From contig OU964918.1 in NCBI GenBank assembly GCA_918807975.1, positions 41,834,477 through 41,898,476 on the forward strand: 64,000 nucleotides of DNA. Direction: 5' to 3'. The DNA is from Aplidium turbinatum (lineage: Eukaryota; Chordata; Ascidiacea; Aplousobranchia; Polyclinidae). The position numbers and the translations under genes are program-made. A model generated the notes under the pieces. The model saw nothing but the letters and a program-made list of their open reading frames with translations. It did no database searches and had not been told where the DNA came from. This document shows, one piece after another, positions 22,401 through 34,400 of this stretch (its first letter is position 1; each line of letters starts with the position of its first letter).

Positions 22401-25400
22401 ACAGGGTATAAAAACCTAGATATAGACACCAAAACTACATGTTTTGGTCATAGGATGACCTAGTTATGGTCAATTTACTATTATTTTAATGGTTTGGCGG
22501 CCATCTTGGATGGCCATATTGAATTTATAGGCTATCAGATAATTCAACAATTCTGAGAATAGTCTCATTGACTTCACAGGGTATAATAACCTAGATATAG
22601 ACACCAAAACTACATGTTTTGGTGATACGATGACCTAGTTATGGTCAATTTACTATGTTATTTTAATGGTTTAGCGGCCATCTTGGATTGCCATGTTGAA
22701 TTTATAGGCCATCAGATGATTTAACAATTCTGAGAATGGTTTCATTGACTTTACAGGGTATAAAAACCTAGATATAGACACCAAAACTACATGTTTTGGT
22801 CATATGATGACCTAGTTATGGTCAATTTACTGTTATTTTAATGGTTTGGCGGCCATCTTGGATGGCCATATTGAATTTATAGGCTATCAGATAATTCAAC
22901 AATTCTGAGAATAGTCTCATTGACTTCACAGGGTATAAAAACCTAGATACAGACACCAAAACTACATGTTTTGATCATATGATGGCCGAGTTATGGTCAA
23001 TTTACTGTTTTGTTCAATGGTTTAGCGGCCATCTTGAAAATAACCACTTTCCGGAAGTTGGATTCCTTAAGATTTTGAATATGTTAGTACTGACACTCAA
23101 TACTAATCAAATCAGTTGAAAAACCATTGGTAACTTATTGTAACCAAAAAAGTAACACCAACAACAAACAAGCGACTACAATAAGAAAAAAACAAGCAAA
23201 AAATTAATACATGACGTCACAATGACGTCATTAATAACATAATTTTGTGCGATTTTTATCTCGTGTATTTTGTAGTGGCAGTCAGTCCAAATGTAAAAAA
23301 ATAACGTATCTAATTGCATAAAAATGCCGTGAAAAGAGCTCAAAATTGACTTGGGGGGAATCCCCGATTTGGGGGTGTTCACGTGACCCAAAAAGTTGCG
23401 GCACCCACTAAAATTGAAGTTAGATTCATCAGCTACAAAAAAATGCAAAAAAACAACGTGTAACACGTTTAGCCTAAAGATGCTCATTTTTGCCCCTAAG
23501 GGCCTGAACTATTCGGCTGAAACCATTTCACACTCCGTAATCTACGTCGGCAATGATTTTGCGGCAGTAAAAATGCGTTAATTTTGAAAACTGCCGAGCT
23601 GGGGACAACAGCTTGTCCCGTGTATAAGTTGAACCTGTCTTTTTGAGGTGAAAATCTCGATCTATACTCGAGTATATACGGTATTCGATAAAAGATTATA
23701 AAGACTTTTGATAAAAAACATAAGACAAAACACTTCGCCATTGTTAACACTTTAAAGGTTAAGAAATTAGCAAAACGGGCGAAACCAGTTAATAAAACTG
23801 GTGGCGGGATTCCACTCTGCTTGAGATCATGATTTTTTTGCTTTTTTTTTCCATAACTTCACTGTCTTGATCGTTGTTATTCACTCGCACAAAAAGGAAA
23901 TAAATCGGCTTGTTTTCCAACTGTTCCAATTGTGAGCTAATAATACCAAAATTTTTACGACTAGGCGTACTATATACGTAAAACTAATCGTTTCAAGCAG
24001 CGGCTCTAATAAATTCGGCTTGCAACCTAGGTGTCAATATAAACAAACGGTAAGCTTAATCAAAGACTATTTTAATTGAGTAAAATAGCGTTATGATTAT
24101 GACGTCATCGCCTTTCTCACCCCCCCCCCGATGTTTTTTGAAAAGTCGGCGCCTATGGTTGGTAGCCAATTGAAATGAAATATGTTCAACTACCGTCTAC
24201 CAGTGCCGTACTTGTAAAACACAATTAAACATAGTCAGCACGAGGCTTTTTACACAATAACCGAGCCTAATAGAGTTCAGTGGTCACATATTACAATCTA
24301 TATATATATATAATTAAAAACAATGAAAACTATCAATACTACAAAAAAGTGCTCAATGCTAAGCAAAAAAGCAAAGCAGAGCAAATTAAATCAAATATAG
24401 TTATTACTATCTGAAGCCTTTACAAATTGTTTCACCTAACGGATCATCAGAAGGTCTAACTAGATACAAAGCAAAGCAGCAGGACAAGCACTGATGATCC
24501 GTTAGGTGAAACAATTTGTAAAGGCTTCAGATAGTAATAACTATATTTGATATATATATAATTATATATACAGTGAAATTTCAGTACATTTATTAAGCTT
24601 TCACATTTTGTGATATTCAAAGAATGCAGACGCTTTATTAAACATGTTGACATCCATCTAATTTGAGCAATTTTAAAATCTTTTTACGGTTGGATGCACC
24701 ATCAAGCGGATCTTTAAAATGCCAATTAAGACAACTGTCTGAGATTAGTTAATCAAGAATCAGTTTGTGCAAGCCTGCAAAGGTAATCTTTCTACTAGTA
24801 ATCCGTGATTCCAACCAGCGGTTCGGAGTTGATGCATATATATTAAACAGATTTATCAGAAAATATGTTGCTTAAACACCGGATTGGCTCAATTGGTGCA
24901 TAACCCACTTTTAATGGATCCAACTTTTAAAATATATTCAGCCTAAAAACTGGTTTTGTTTTCAGTTGCTGCATGAAACAATTACCGGTCAGTCTATTAT
25001 TGATGTGTCAAGGATGCTGATCATGACAGTCCATTGTATATATGATGATCAAAATGTTCATGAGCAAGTGCTAGCTAACATTCAGTTTCGTTGGAATGCT
25101 ATATTTGCGTCAAACTCTGTGAAAATCACTCCAGTTAAAAGTGTCCCCATTATTCCGACAGCTTTGGCAAAGACCTTAGTGAGCACTTTAGATTTGATGC
25201 AGGATGAAACTATTAAGTCTGGGTGAGTGGTTTAAGAAAAGTCCAATATCTTCATTGTTTTTCTACATTTTTTTTTTCAAAAAATTTCCTATTTTTAAGA
25301 AACCTGTTAATCAGTGGCAGACAATTTTTTATGTGTTTCAAATAACTTTTTCACAAGCCATGGAAAGCTTACTACTTTTAAAATCGCAATGCCATGATGG

Positions 25401-28400
25401 TTACTTACTGGTACTGTAATTAAACAAATCTTTGATTGCTTCTTACAACACAATACCTTTTACAATATAATACTACAACACCTTAACGTTCAAGTCAAAT
25501 AGCTAACCACTTTCTTGGAATTTTGGATTACAAATATTTTTTTATTTCATTAATTTATGGCATGCATAAAATGGGAATGGCCCGTTTCGGTGAGGTCCGA
25601 TTCGGTGAGTCCGATCCCTTAACGGGGGATTTTTTCAATTTTTTTTTTAAATTATTGGGTACCGCAGCCTAATTATCATTGCCGTTTTAGGGTTAGGGGG
25701 TTAGAGGTTAGGAACTCACCGAATCAGACTCACCGAATCGGACTCACCGAATCGGACTCACCGAATAGTAGCAGACCCGCGTAAAATTGCTTCCATTCAT
25801 TTCTAACAAATGTAAAGCAAAGTTAGTCGTTATAATAACGGAAAAAATGTTTAGTTTCTTGGGAATCTGTTATTTAGCGAAAAAATTTTCCGCGACTTAC
25901 AATCACAATAATGACGTCATAATTACATCGTTTACAGTTTTCCGGCGAAAAGCCTCACGCAAAAAATATATTATAGATGAGCATCTGTAGCTGCGTAGTT
26001 CCAATAAACAGTCTTGGTATCGTATTGACTATTCTATTTGTAAGCAGGCATGGCGCACTGTTTGTGCCCGATGTGCCCACTTTGATCGGAAGAAATTGGA
26101 ACAATAATAGGCTTAATAAATTAGACGCCGCATGCTTATTGCTTACAAATTAGATCCACTGACTCACCGACCACCGTGTGAATGTCATGAAACAATACGA
26201 CATCACGAGCCGCTTGTTACGTACTTGACAAGTTGACAATAACAACACTTCAATCTTCATGCTCGAACGGGTTGATAGCATATGCATGAATAGCATAACC
26301 AATTACTAAAAGCGATATAGGCATGTTGCACAAAAAACGGCAAGGCGGCTGAATGCACAAGTTTCGCTGACTGAGAACACAAGACATTGCGAAAATTACT
26401 TCTGTAACCTACAAAACAACTAGTCCGCTACATGAAGAATAACGAAACGCATTAATTAATTTGACAAGTAATGGTCTTGACAAGACACTGGTCTTGACAA
26501 GTAATAGTATGGAGGGACTGGAGAGAAAGTTTGAGAAATGGAAAGAAGCATTTGAAACCAAGGGTATGAAGGTGAATCTTGAAAAAACAAAAGTGATGGT
26601 GAGTGGAGCAGAAGGAACAGTTGTTGAGAGCAAAGTAGATCCCTGTGGAATATGTGGCAAGAGAGTGATGAGAAATTCAATGCAATGCAAGGAATGTGGA
26701 AAGTGGGTACATGCAAGATGTGCTAATGTCAAGAGAGCCGCAACAAGATTGGCGAAGTGTTTTGTTTGTGGGAAATGCAGTAAAGGAAGGAATGAAGTGG
26801 AAGGCCATGATGATGAGTTCTGCCATGGCATCGAAACAGTGACAGACTTCTGTTATCTGGGTGATCGGATAAATGGAAGTGGTGGATGTGAAGCAGCGGT
26901 GACAACAAGGGCAAGATTGGGCTGGGCAAAGTTCAGGGAATGTGGGGAAATGTTGTATGGCAGAAAATTCTCACTAAGGATGAAAGGGAAAGTATATCGG
27001 AGCTGTGTGCGGCCTGCAATGCTATATGGTAGCGAGACATGGATATTGAGAGAGAGTGAACTGGCAATCCTGAGAAGAACGGAAAGGTCAATGGTGAGAG
27101 CAATGTGTGGGGTGAAAACGAGAAGGGAAAAAAGGACTGAAGAATTGTTGGATATGCTAGAGATGAGAGAGACCATAGACCAACTGGCAAGGGCAAATGG
27201 AGTAAGATGGTATGGACATGTGATAAGGAGGGAGGAAGGAAGTTTTCTTAGAAAGGCACTAGATCTAAAGGTGGATGGGAAGAGGAAACGCGGTCGTCCA
27301 AGAAGAACGTGGAAACAACAAGTGAAGGATGAATTTAAAAAAGTCGGACTGAAGGAGGAAGATGCAAGGGACAGGGTGAAATGGAGAAAAGGGATTAAAA
27401 CAATTGCTGCGCGGAAACAATCGGCCACCCCCACTAGTGGGGAACAAACCGACGATGGATTATGATGATGATGATGATGATTAATTAATTTGACAACAAA
27501 ATCAAAATTACGACGCTAAAACAGCTGTTTTTGTAAATCAAAAAAACCTCAAGCAAGTTTTGCCCATGCAAAATTACTACAAATACATTACCGGGACATA
27601 AAAGATAGTGACGATTTCTTGTTGTTTGGTCTATCTACCACAGCAGACACTTTGTACATTTTAGAGCGAACGTCATTAGTACTAAAATGCCATAGTTTTC
27701 CTTTGAAATGTAGATTAAGAGCCTGTTTCACGATGCTATGACACTTGCTTATTTGTGGCCCATTCCAGTGAATGAGCAGCTCGTCGCTAATTTGTCTTTA
27801 TTTTATTTTTTACTTGTGGATGTTTTTGTACCTCCGCAAACATTTCAAATTTTTTCAATGACACTTCTCAATTCCCATGCTTTTGACGACGCTTTCGGGC
27901 GGACTACTGCAATATATTTGTGCATTTAGCTAAGAACATGTTCAGCTCTGAGGTACAAGTTGGAGGTCGTAAATACGCAATGATACGAATTAGTGTCGGA
28001 ACTGCAATGTGTCAGCAAATTACGATGACGGCTGACGGTGAATGAAAGACGTTAGTAACGTGATTTATAGTGTAAAAATTTCCCTCGAACCGACAAATTT
28101 CCCGGGAATATCATTCCCAGATTACCTATTTTTTCCAGGCCTGGGCCGACGAATAAGTTCCTCAAGGTAGCATCAAGCAAAGAGCTTTTGACTGATATTA
28201 CATCTTTTAGTTTGAAATACTGCTCACATATAAATGCGTTACCTGCTGCTAATACTGTACAATTCGATTGGCTTCCGCTTGACGCTTACCATACTCGTGA
28301 TGGAGCTCTTCACAAACATGAGCTGCAATCACAATTAGCATCCCTGCTATTTTATAAAACAAAAGTAACACCAGCCTATGACTTACTTTATAGCTTGAAG

Positions 28401-31400
28401 ATTTCTAATCACTGGCTTCAACTGAAGAACTTTGTTTTGAATGCAGGTTTTTGACAATGGATCAAACTCGAAAACTTCTTCTCATGTTAGATTCAGATCC
28501 AAAAGCTTGTCATGTGACAACTGTTGGAATATGGATCAGTTATGTCGCAAGTGTGTTTCATCCTGCTCTGTGGTTGGCATGCCTTCGCTATTTGTCTCTA
28601 CATTCTTGTAGAAGGTCTGTCTCATGTTCATTGCACCATTTACGCCTTATTTTAGTTATTAAAAAAATGTTATCTTTTCGTCGTTAGGTCGCTTTATTAG
28701 ATGGAAATAATTACCGGTTTCTCTTTTGCATGATTTTCAGCACTTTCTAACGATCCCGCATAGGGTGAAACAGGCTGTTAAGGTTACTTTGATAATAGTG
28801 ATTTTATTTACTTGAATAAATAATTTGTTTAAGTGGTTAGGAATAATATTTACAATGTACAGTTTGTGTTATTGACAGGGCGCTATCAGAAAACGAGGAA
28901 TTTTTGTTGTTGGTTTATTCCGCTCCGAAATCAAGACCTTGCTTTTTCAAGTGTTCAACGAGTCAGTTTGAGCAATTGAACTATGATATGGTTTCAGCAG
29001 AAGTAAGTGATTTCATGCAGGATTGCAGGTACATAATAAACAGATGGAGACAACATTTAATTGCAAAGCTATATCACTGTGCCCCACTTGACGGCATTGG
29101 CATTAACCTAGTTCAACTAAGCAAGAGCTGGCTGGCTCTGCAAACCTTTTGCCAAATTTTTCAGTTAATTACTTGATTGCCTATCACCCAAAATATCTCA
29201 GCAATTCCAGTGAGCAGCAGCAACGATTGAGAAGTTTCATGCCACATACCGTATTCATTAGGGTGGCCAAAAAAAATGGAAATTTTTTATTTTTGTTTGC
29301 ACACCCTCTCATTTGAGGAGGATTCATGAAAAAATGACACTGTGAAAATTTGAAGTGAATCCGACAAGAGGAAGTGCTCTCCCACCGACCTCAAAGTTTG
29401 CTTTCTTTGGCATAATTCGTCAAAATTCCTTGAATATGTGACGTAATTCTTTTTTGACTTATCTACATTGCAGTTGCAGCATTTTTGTGTAAACCATTGT
29501 TTTACTCTGAATTTATGATACAATAAGTGTTTCCACATGCAGAAAAACAGAAATAATACACAAAATAGATCACATTAACAAGCGTTTGGTATGAAATTAA
29601 ATGCACTGAACTTTAGCTAAAACCGCATAAAAGTACGTTCACCAGTCACGATCGCAACGCTTCAGGTGACAACACATTGCCCAGAAATTGCAAGAGAAAT
29701 GTTTGTAAAGAGTCAAGCCATTGGTTGACTTTATTGCACTTGTTGGAAGCAGCTTTCTGTGGTGCTTGACCACTTGATAGAGGAGCTGGCGCTGTTGTTC
29801 ATTTTTTGTATGGACTTCATTGAAGTCAGTAGCTAATTTGACTGCCTGCTCTGCACAATCATTGACGGCTTTGAGATGACGCCAAACTTTGCATGCTTCT
29901 TTATAATCATCACGATCACGCCATGTGTCAACAGAAGCAGTGACTCGAAAAGGTTAAGTAAACGCTGTGTTACAAACTGTGCCAAAGAGAGACGTTTAAA
30001 CTTGACAATTTTGTTTGGGGCATCACGACGAACATCTTCGGGAAATGGGTCTTTCTTAAGAGCATTAACGATTGCCTTCTTTTCATCATCTGTGTTATTA
30101 TCACTGAATAAAGGCAGTGCAGCAAGATCCTCACTGATGTACCACAAGCGCAACCTCAACTTTTTTCTGCCACTTGAGAAATTGCATTGTCAACCTCTTT
30201 ATAATCCTCTGTGAGCTGTAACATTGCTAGGTCATTTGTAGGGGCAGATATTGATGGTGCTGCAAACCAAAAAGTGGCATAGATGGTAGTAGTTAATATT
30301 ACTTCATCTACAACTGTACTGCATGCAAGTGGCAGTGTAATCTTATTGACCTTCATCTCGTAGTAGACGGCGAAGAACCACATCCCATACAGGCAGCTGA
30401 CATGGCCCTCAAGAGAGTCAACAAATGGACACCCACTCTCTAGTGTTGACTCCCTTGAGGGGCTATGTCAGCTGCCTGTATGGGGTCTGGGGTGTGGTTC
30501 TACGAGATGAAGATCAATAAGGTTACACTGCCACTTGCTTGCAGTACAGTTCTTGTGAGTGAAAGCTAATATCGCTACCACTGCAAAGACTCACGTTGTT
30601 ACCAAACTAAAACGCATCCATCAAGAGCATATAGGAGAATCAAAGCACAAAGAGAGGCGAAATTCAGCTTCCCAGCTGACCTCGGAAGCTGACTTCACCC
30701 AGAGCTTAAGTGCATTATTTGATATTGCACATGCTAACTGGGAATGCCGCATAACAATACCAAAAGACTGTCAGTTTTTGATAGACCAAGGTGGTGCATG
30801 ACAGATACTGATGACAACAGAGGACCCAATGCATCGGCAAGCTGCTGCAAAGTATAGAAAGCGCAAAGATGATGAACAGAGACGCAACAGAAATCGCATT
30901 GATCCAGTACCATCAAGTGCTGCTGCTTTCTCATCTGAAAATGATTAGCAGATGAAGATTCTTCCAGTGACCCACTGTTTGCACTGTAAATCCAAATAAC
31001 ACCAAAACAAAAGAAAACCCAGTAGGAGCAGCCATTACCAAAACGCTGCATTATCGATAATCCACTGTTTAATGCAGCACTGAACAGAACTATAACATCA
31101 AGTCGTCAAGCAATGATGATCGTCACTCCTGCTCTTGCTGCAGCTGGAATTGATATAAATGAATTGACAATGTCACATTCCTCTGTCATGAATTCTCGAA
31201 ACAAAAACGTGAAAGCCTGGCAGCTGCAGTGCTGCAAAAATTTAAACCAACAGTTACAGTTCCACTTGTTGTTCATTTTCATGGTAAACATTTGACTAAT
31301 GCCAATGGCACAAAGTGCGAATCTTTGGCCATTGTAGTTTCTGGTATGCATGTTGAGATACTGCTTGGCATTCCGAAGCTGCCTGTTGGAACGGGATCAC

Positions 31401-34400
31401 TAATGGGCCAAAAAGTAGTGGAATTCATACACGAGTTGTAGCAGAGCACTTAGCTGCACTTTGTTTTGACACGACATCAAGCAATACAGGAATCCACACT
31501 GAAGCTATCACTGTCATGCAGCAGGCATTTAATCGAAGGCTGCTATTTCTTGCATGCCATGATCTCAAAGTCGTCAATGATTGTGCAGAGCGGGCACTGG
31601 GCAGTCAAATTAGCTACTGACTTCAATGAAGTCCTTACAGAAAATGAACAACAGCGCCAGCTCCTCTATCAGGTGATCGAGCAACACAGAAAGCTGCTTC
31701 CAACAAGTGCAAGTAAAAGCCAACATGCCAACAGCTCCATTAAATAAAATCAATGGCTTGACTCTTTACAAACATTTCTTTTGCTTTTTCTGGGCAATGT
31801 GTTGTCACCTGAAGCGTTGCGACTGTGACTGGTGAACGTACTTTTATATGGTTTTCGCTAAAGTTTAGTGCATTTAATTTCATACCAAACGCTTGTTAAT
31901 GTGATCTATTTTGTGTATTATTTCTGTTTTTCTGCATGTGGAAACACTTATTATATCATAAATTCAGAGTAAAACAATGGTTAACACAAAAATGCTGCAA
32001 CTGCAATGTAGATAAGTCAAAAAAGAATTACGTCACATATTCAAGGAATTTTGATGAATTATGCCAAAGAAAGCAAATTTAGAGGTCGGTGGGAGAGCAC
32101 TTCCTCTTGTCGGATTCACTTCAAATTTTCACAGTGTCATTTTTTCATGAATCCTCCTCAAATGAGAGGGTGTGCAAATAAAAATAAAAAATTTTCATTT
32201 TTTTTGGCCACCCTAGTATTCATAAAGCAATTGCCCAGCAGTAGCTCCGCTTTGGAATTCCTATTGCACAGATAGTTAATTAATCGTCGTGCTGTGCAAC
32301 TTTTGTTCACATTTATATGTCATATAGAATTATAGATCAGGGGTCCCCAACTACCGGGTCGCGACAACCTAACAGGTAGCATTGTGAACACATAGTTTCA
32401 ACAGTAGATACGAATAATGGTACCAGTAAAGTTTTAAAGGCCCCTCAAAAATTCAGATAATAATAAAATATTCCAAAGTAAACACCTTGTTCACTAACTA
32501 CTTGATAATTAAATCGACCTATTCCAGTGTTAATAGGGGCATTAAATGAAGTTGTGCCTTTATAAGCTAGTATGTACGAAAGGTTGGGGAGCCTCAGATG
32601 AATTTTTGAAATTTTACTGAAAGCTCACACAATACACACCTTTAACAAATCAATTATTGAAATCCTTCAGTGGTTGTGAAAGAAAAAAACATTTAAGCTA
32701 AAATCTAACTTCAATTTTAAATCAAACATCATTCAAACTTTCAGAGAAATCCACTTTTAATTTGATGATATTGGTCAAATACAAGTCGTGCGTCTTGCTC
32801 GCAAAATCATTAGCTTATTGGGTCTAAAAGCAGCCTACACAGAAAGTGATCAAAACAACGTTAAATTAGTCAGACCCCAAGCTAAACTAGTTTCCTTTGC
32901 TGATCTTGACTTTTACATTACATTATATTTTACGAATTTGGCTTAAACTGTGTTTAAACCGCTATATAAAAGAAACACTAGAGTACTAGACCCTATAAAT
33001 GTCAAACTTCGTTTTACCCATCGGCCATCGCTGTCCGCGAGGGTATTTTCATTTTAAAACCTGTTCGTGAGAGAAAAAGGTTGGGGAGTGGGGACTGCTG
33101 GTATAGATACATTACAGAAACCCATTTCATGATTTCTAGCATTCAGCACATCTGGATAAGCAGTCGAATCAATTAAGTCAAGTGATCAATGTCACGCTTG
33201 ATTACGTATCACCAGAAGGCAGTAAAGCGAGAGATTTATTTGAGAAAGCACATCGTGGTCATCAAATGCAGGTAATCAACGACTGTACAAAGTATTATGT
33301 TGTGTACACAGTTCACATTACCCTTGCAATGAAACCTTGTAGATTGTCGTTTATTTTGTGTGAACATTTTGATATCTGTTATCACAATTATTCAAGAATA
33401 AGATTGATTGTTTCTATCTTTCAGACCTGTTTTTAAATCTTATAATTTTACATGCTTTGTCTGTTTAAGCTTGATGCAATTGTGATTGCGTTACAATTCC
33501 TTGCACTACAATCAGGTTGCGTCATTGAGAAACGACAGTCGCGATGCTTCAAACTCGATCACAAGCAAAAGCAACCGACTTGAGAAATTAAACGGAACAC
33601 ATCAGGGTGTGATGACGCAGCACGCTTCAACCCAAGAACTGACGCCGTCACCTTTACCCCAACCTTTAAATAGAGCTGCTCCGGCTCCTGCAGTTCCAAC
33701 GGTCATAGAACCTTCGTTGATTTTTGACGAAAATATCAACAATCGTTTCGCTAAAAACAGCAAAATAGTCAAGAATTCTCCGAAATGGGCGATTCCACAT
33801 CCAATCATTCAACAACATCCAGTGTTTCCCGCAGATGATCCGTTAGTTCCGTCTTTGTATGAAGCTGGCTTTGACTTGCCACCAACACGCTCCTCCATGT
33901 CGAGAGAAGTCCAACAAAAGATAACTTCCAACACCTTGCCTGCAAATTCTACTGCAAGGGTAAAGCAGTCATTCAAGAGTTCGTCAAGAGAAAAATCGAC
34001 TGCACTTCTTAAAGCTAAAAAAGCTAAGTGTTTGGGTTACGCCAAAGGTTCTAATAATAATCAAAGTGATTCTGCATCATCATCAAAGGATCCGCCACAA
34101 AAAGAGTCGCATCGTCGTTCATTTTCCCTTGAAAGCAAGCCAACCAGTGCTCCTCAGTCACGTGTATCACTGAGCCCCCAGTCAGCTGGCACGTTTTCTT
34201 CCAGCCTGAAAAAACAACAATGGTTTCGTTGCTTACCCAAGGAGGCTTGTCAGTTTTACATTGAACAAGACCAACTCATCCAACAGTTGCTGGTTGAAAT
34301 TGAGAAACTGAAGGAAACCCAAGCACTGCTTCAAGCCAAACAGCAAATACCAGAAGACAAAGCGGAGATGACAAGCAGCAGCATACAAACTGATGCCGAG

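Larger units (their letters stand above)
18598..23509. mobile_element. 4.9-kb foldback transposon with TA duplication
   Basis: Ends are GTTCAGGTCCTTAGGGG and GTTCAGGCCCTTAGGGG (complement), flanked by TA. About 300 bp at 18598-18910 are mirrored at 23200-23509. It contains two diverged fragments of one protein family in head-to-head orientation and a 352-bp higher-order tandem array next to the right arm. Confidence 0.82.
16215..24157. mobile_element. 7.9-kb composite hAT (CATAGGCGC family) filling a STIL intron
   Basis: An exact 8-bp duplication GTTGGTAG lies at 16207-16214 and 24158-24165. Ends are CATACGCGCTGACTTTC and CATAGGCGCCGACTTTTC (complement), each followed by long G runs. It contains a second hAT (16347-17681) and a foldback element (18598-23509). 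Subtracting these leaves about 1.7 kb with no recognisable transposase. Confidence 0.85.
29259..32215. mobile_element. 3.0-kb inverted-duplication DNA transposon, exact 8-bp TSD
   Basis: An exact duplication GTATTCAT lies at 29251-29258 and 32216-32223. Ends are TAGGGTGGCCAAAAAAAATG and its complement. The outer roughly 490 bp and the inner 30300-30560 are mirrored, so much of the element is two inverted copies of one transposon. The two arms contain different parts of the same transposon protein. Confidence 0.87.

Noticed and set aside
26409-27447. Long minus-strand open frames opposite the LINE
   Set aside because: They mirror the purine-rich LINE coding strand; their Ser/Leu/Phe/Pro-rich translations have no recognisable domain.
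28188-28454. 88-codon open frame directly before STIL exon D
   Set aside because: Its frame differs from that of exon D and it ends at a stop inside the exon. I could not match it to any family, though the codon pattern looks protein-like.
29003-29028. Downstream donor for STIL exon E at GATTGCAG|GTACAT
   Set aside because: It would leave two extra bases and shift the frame of exon F; the GTAAGT at 29003 is stronger and keeps phase.
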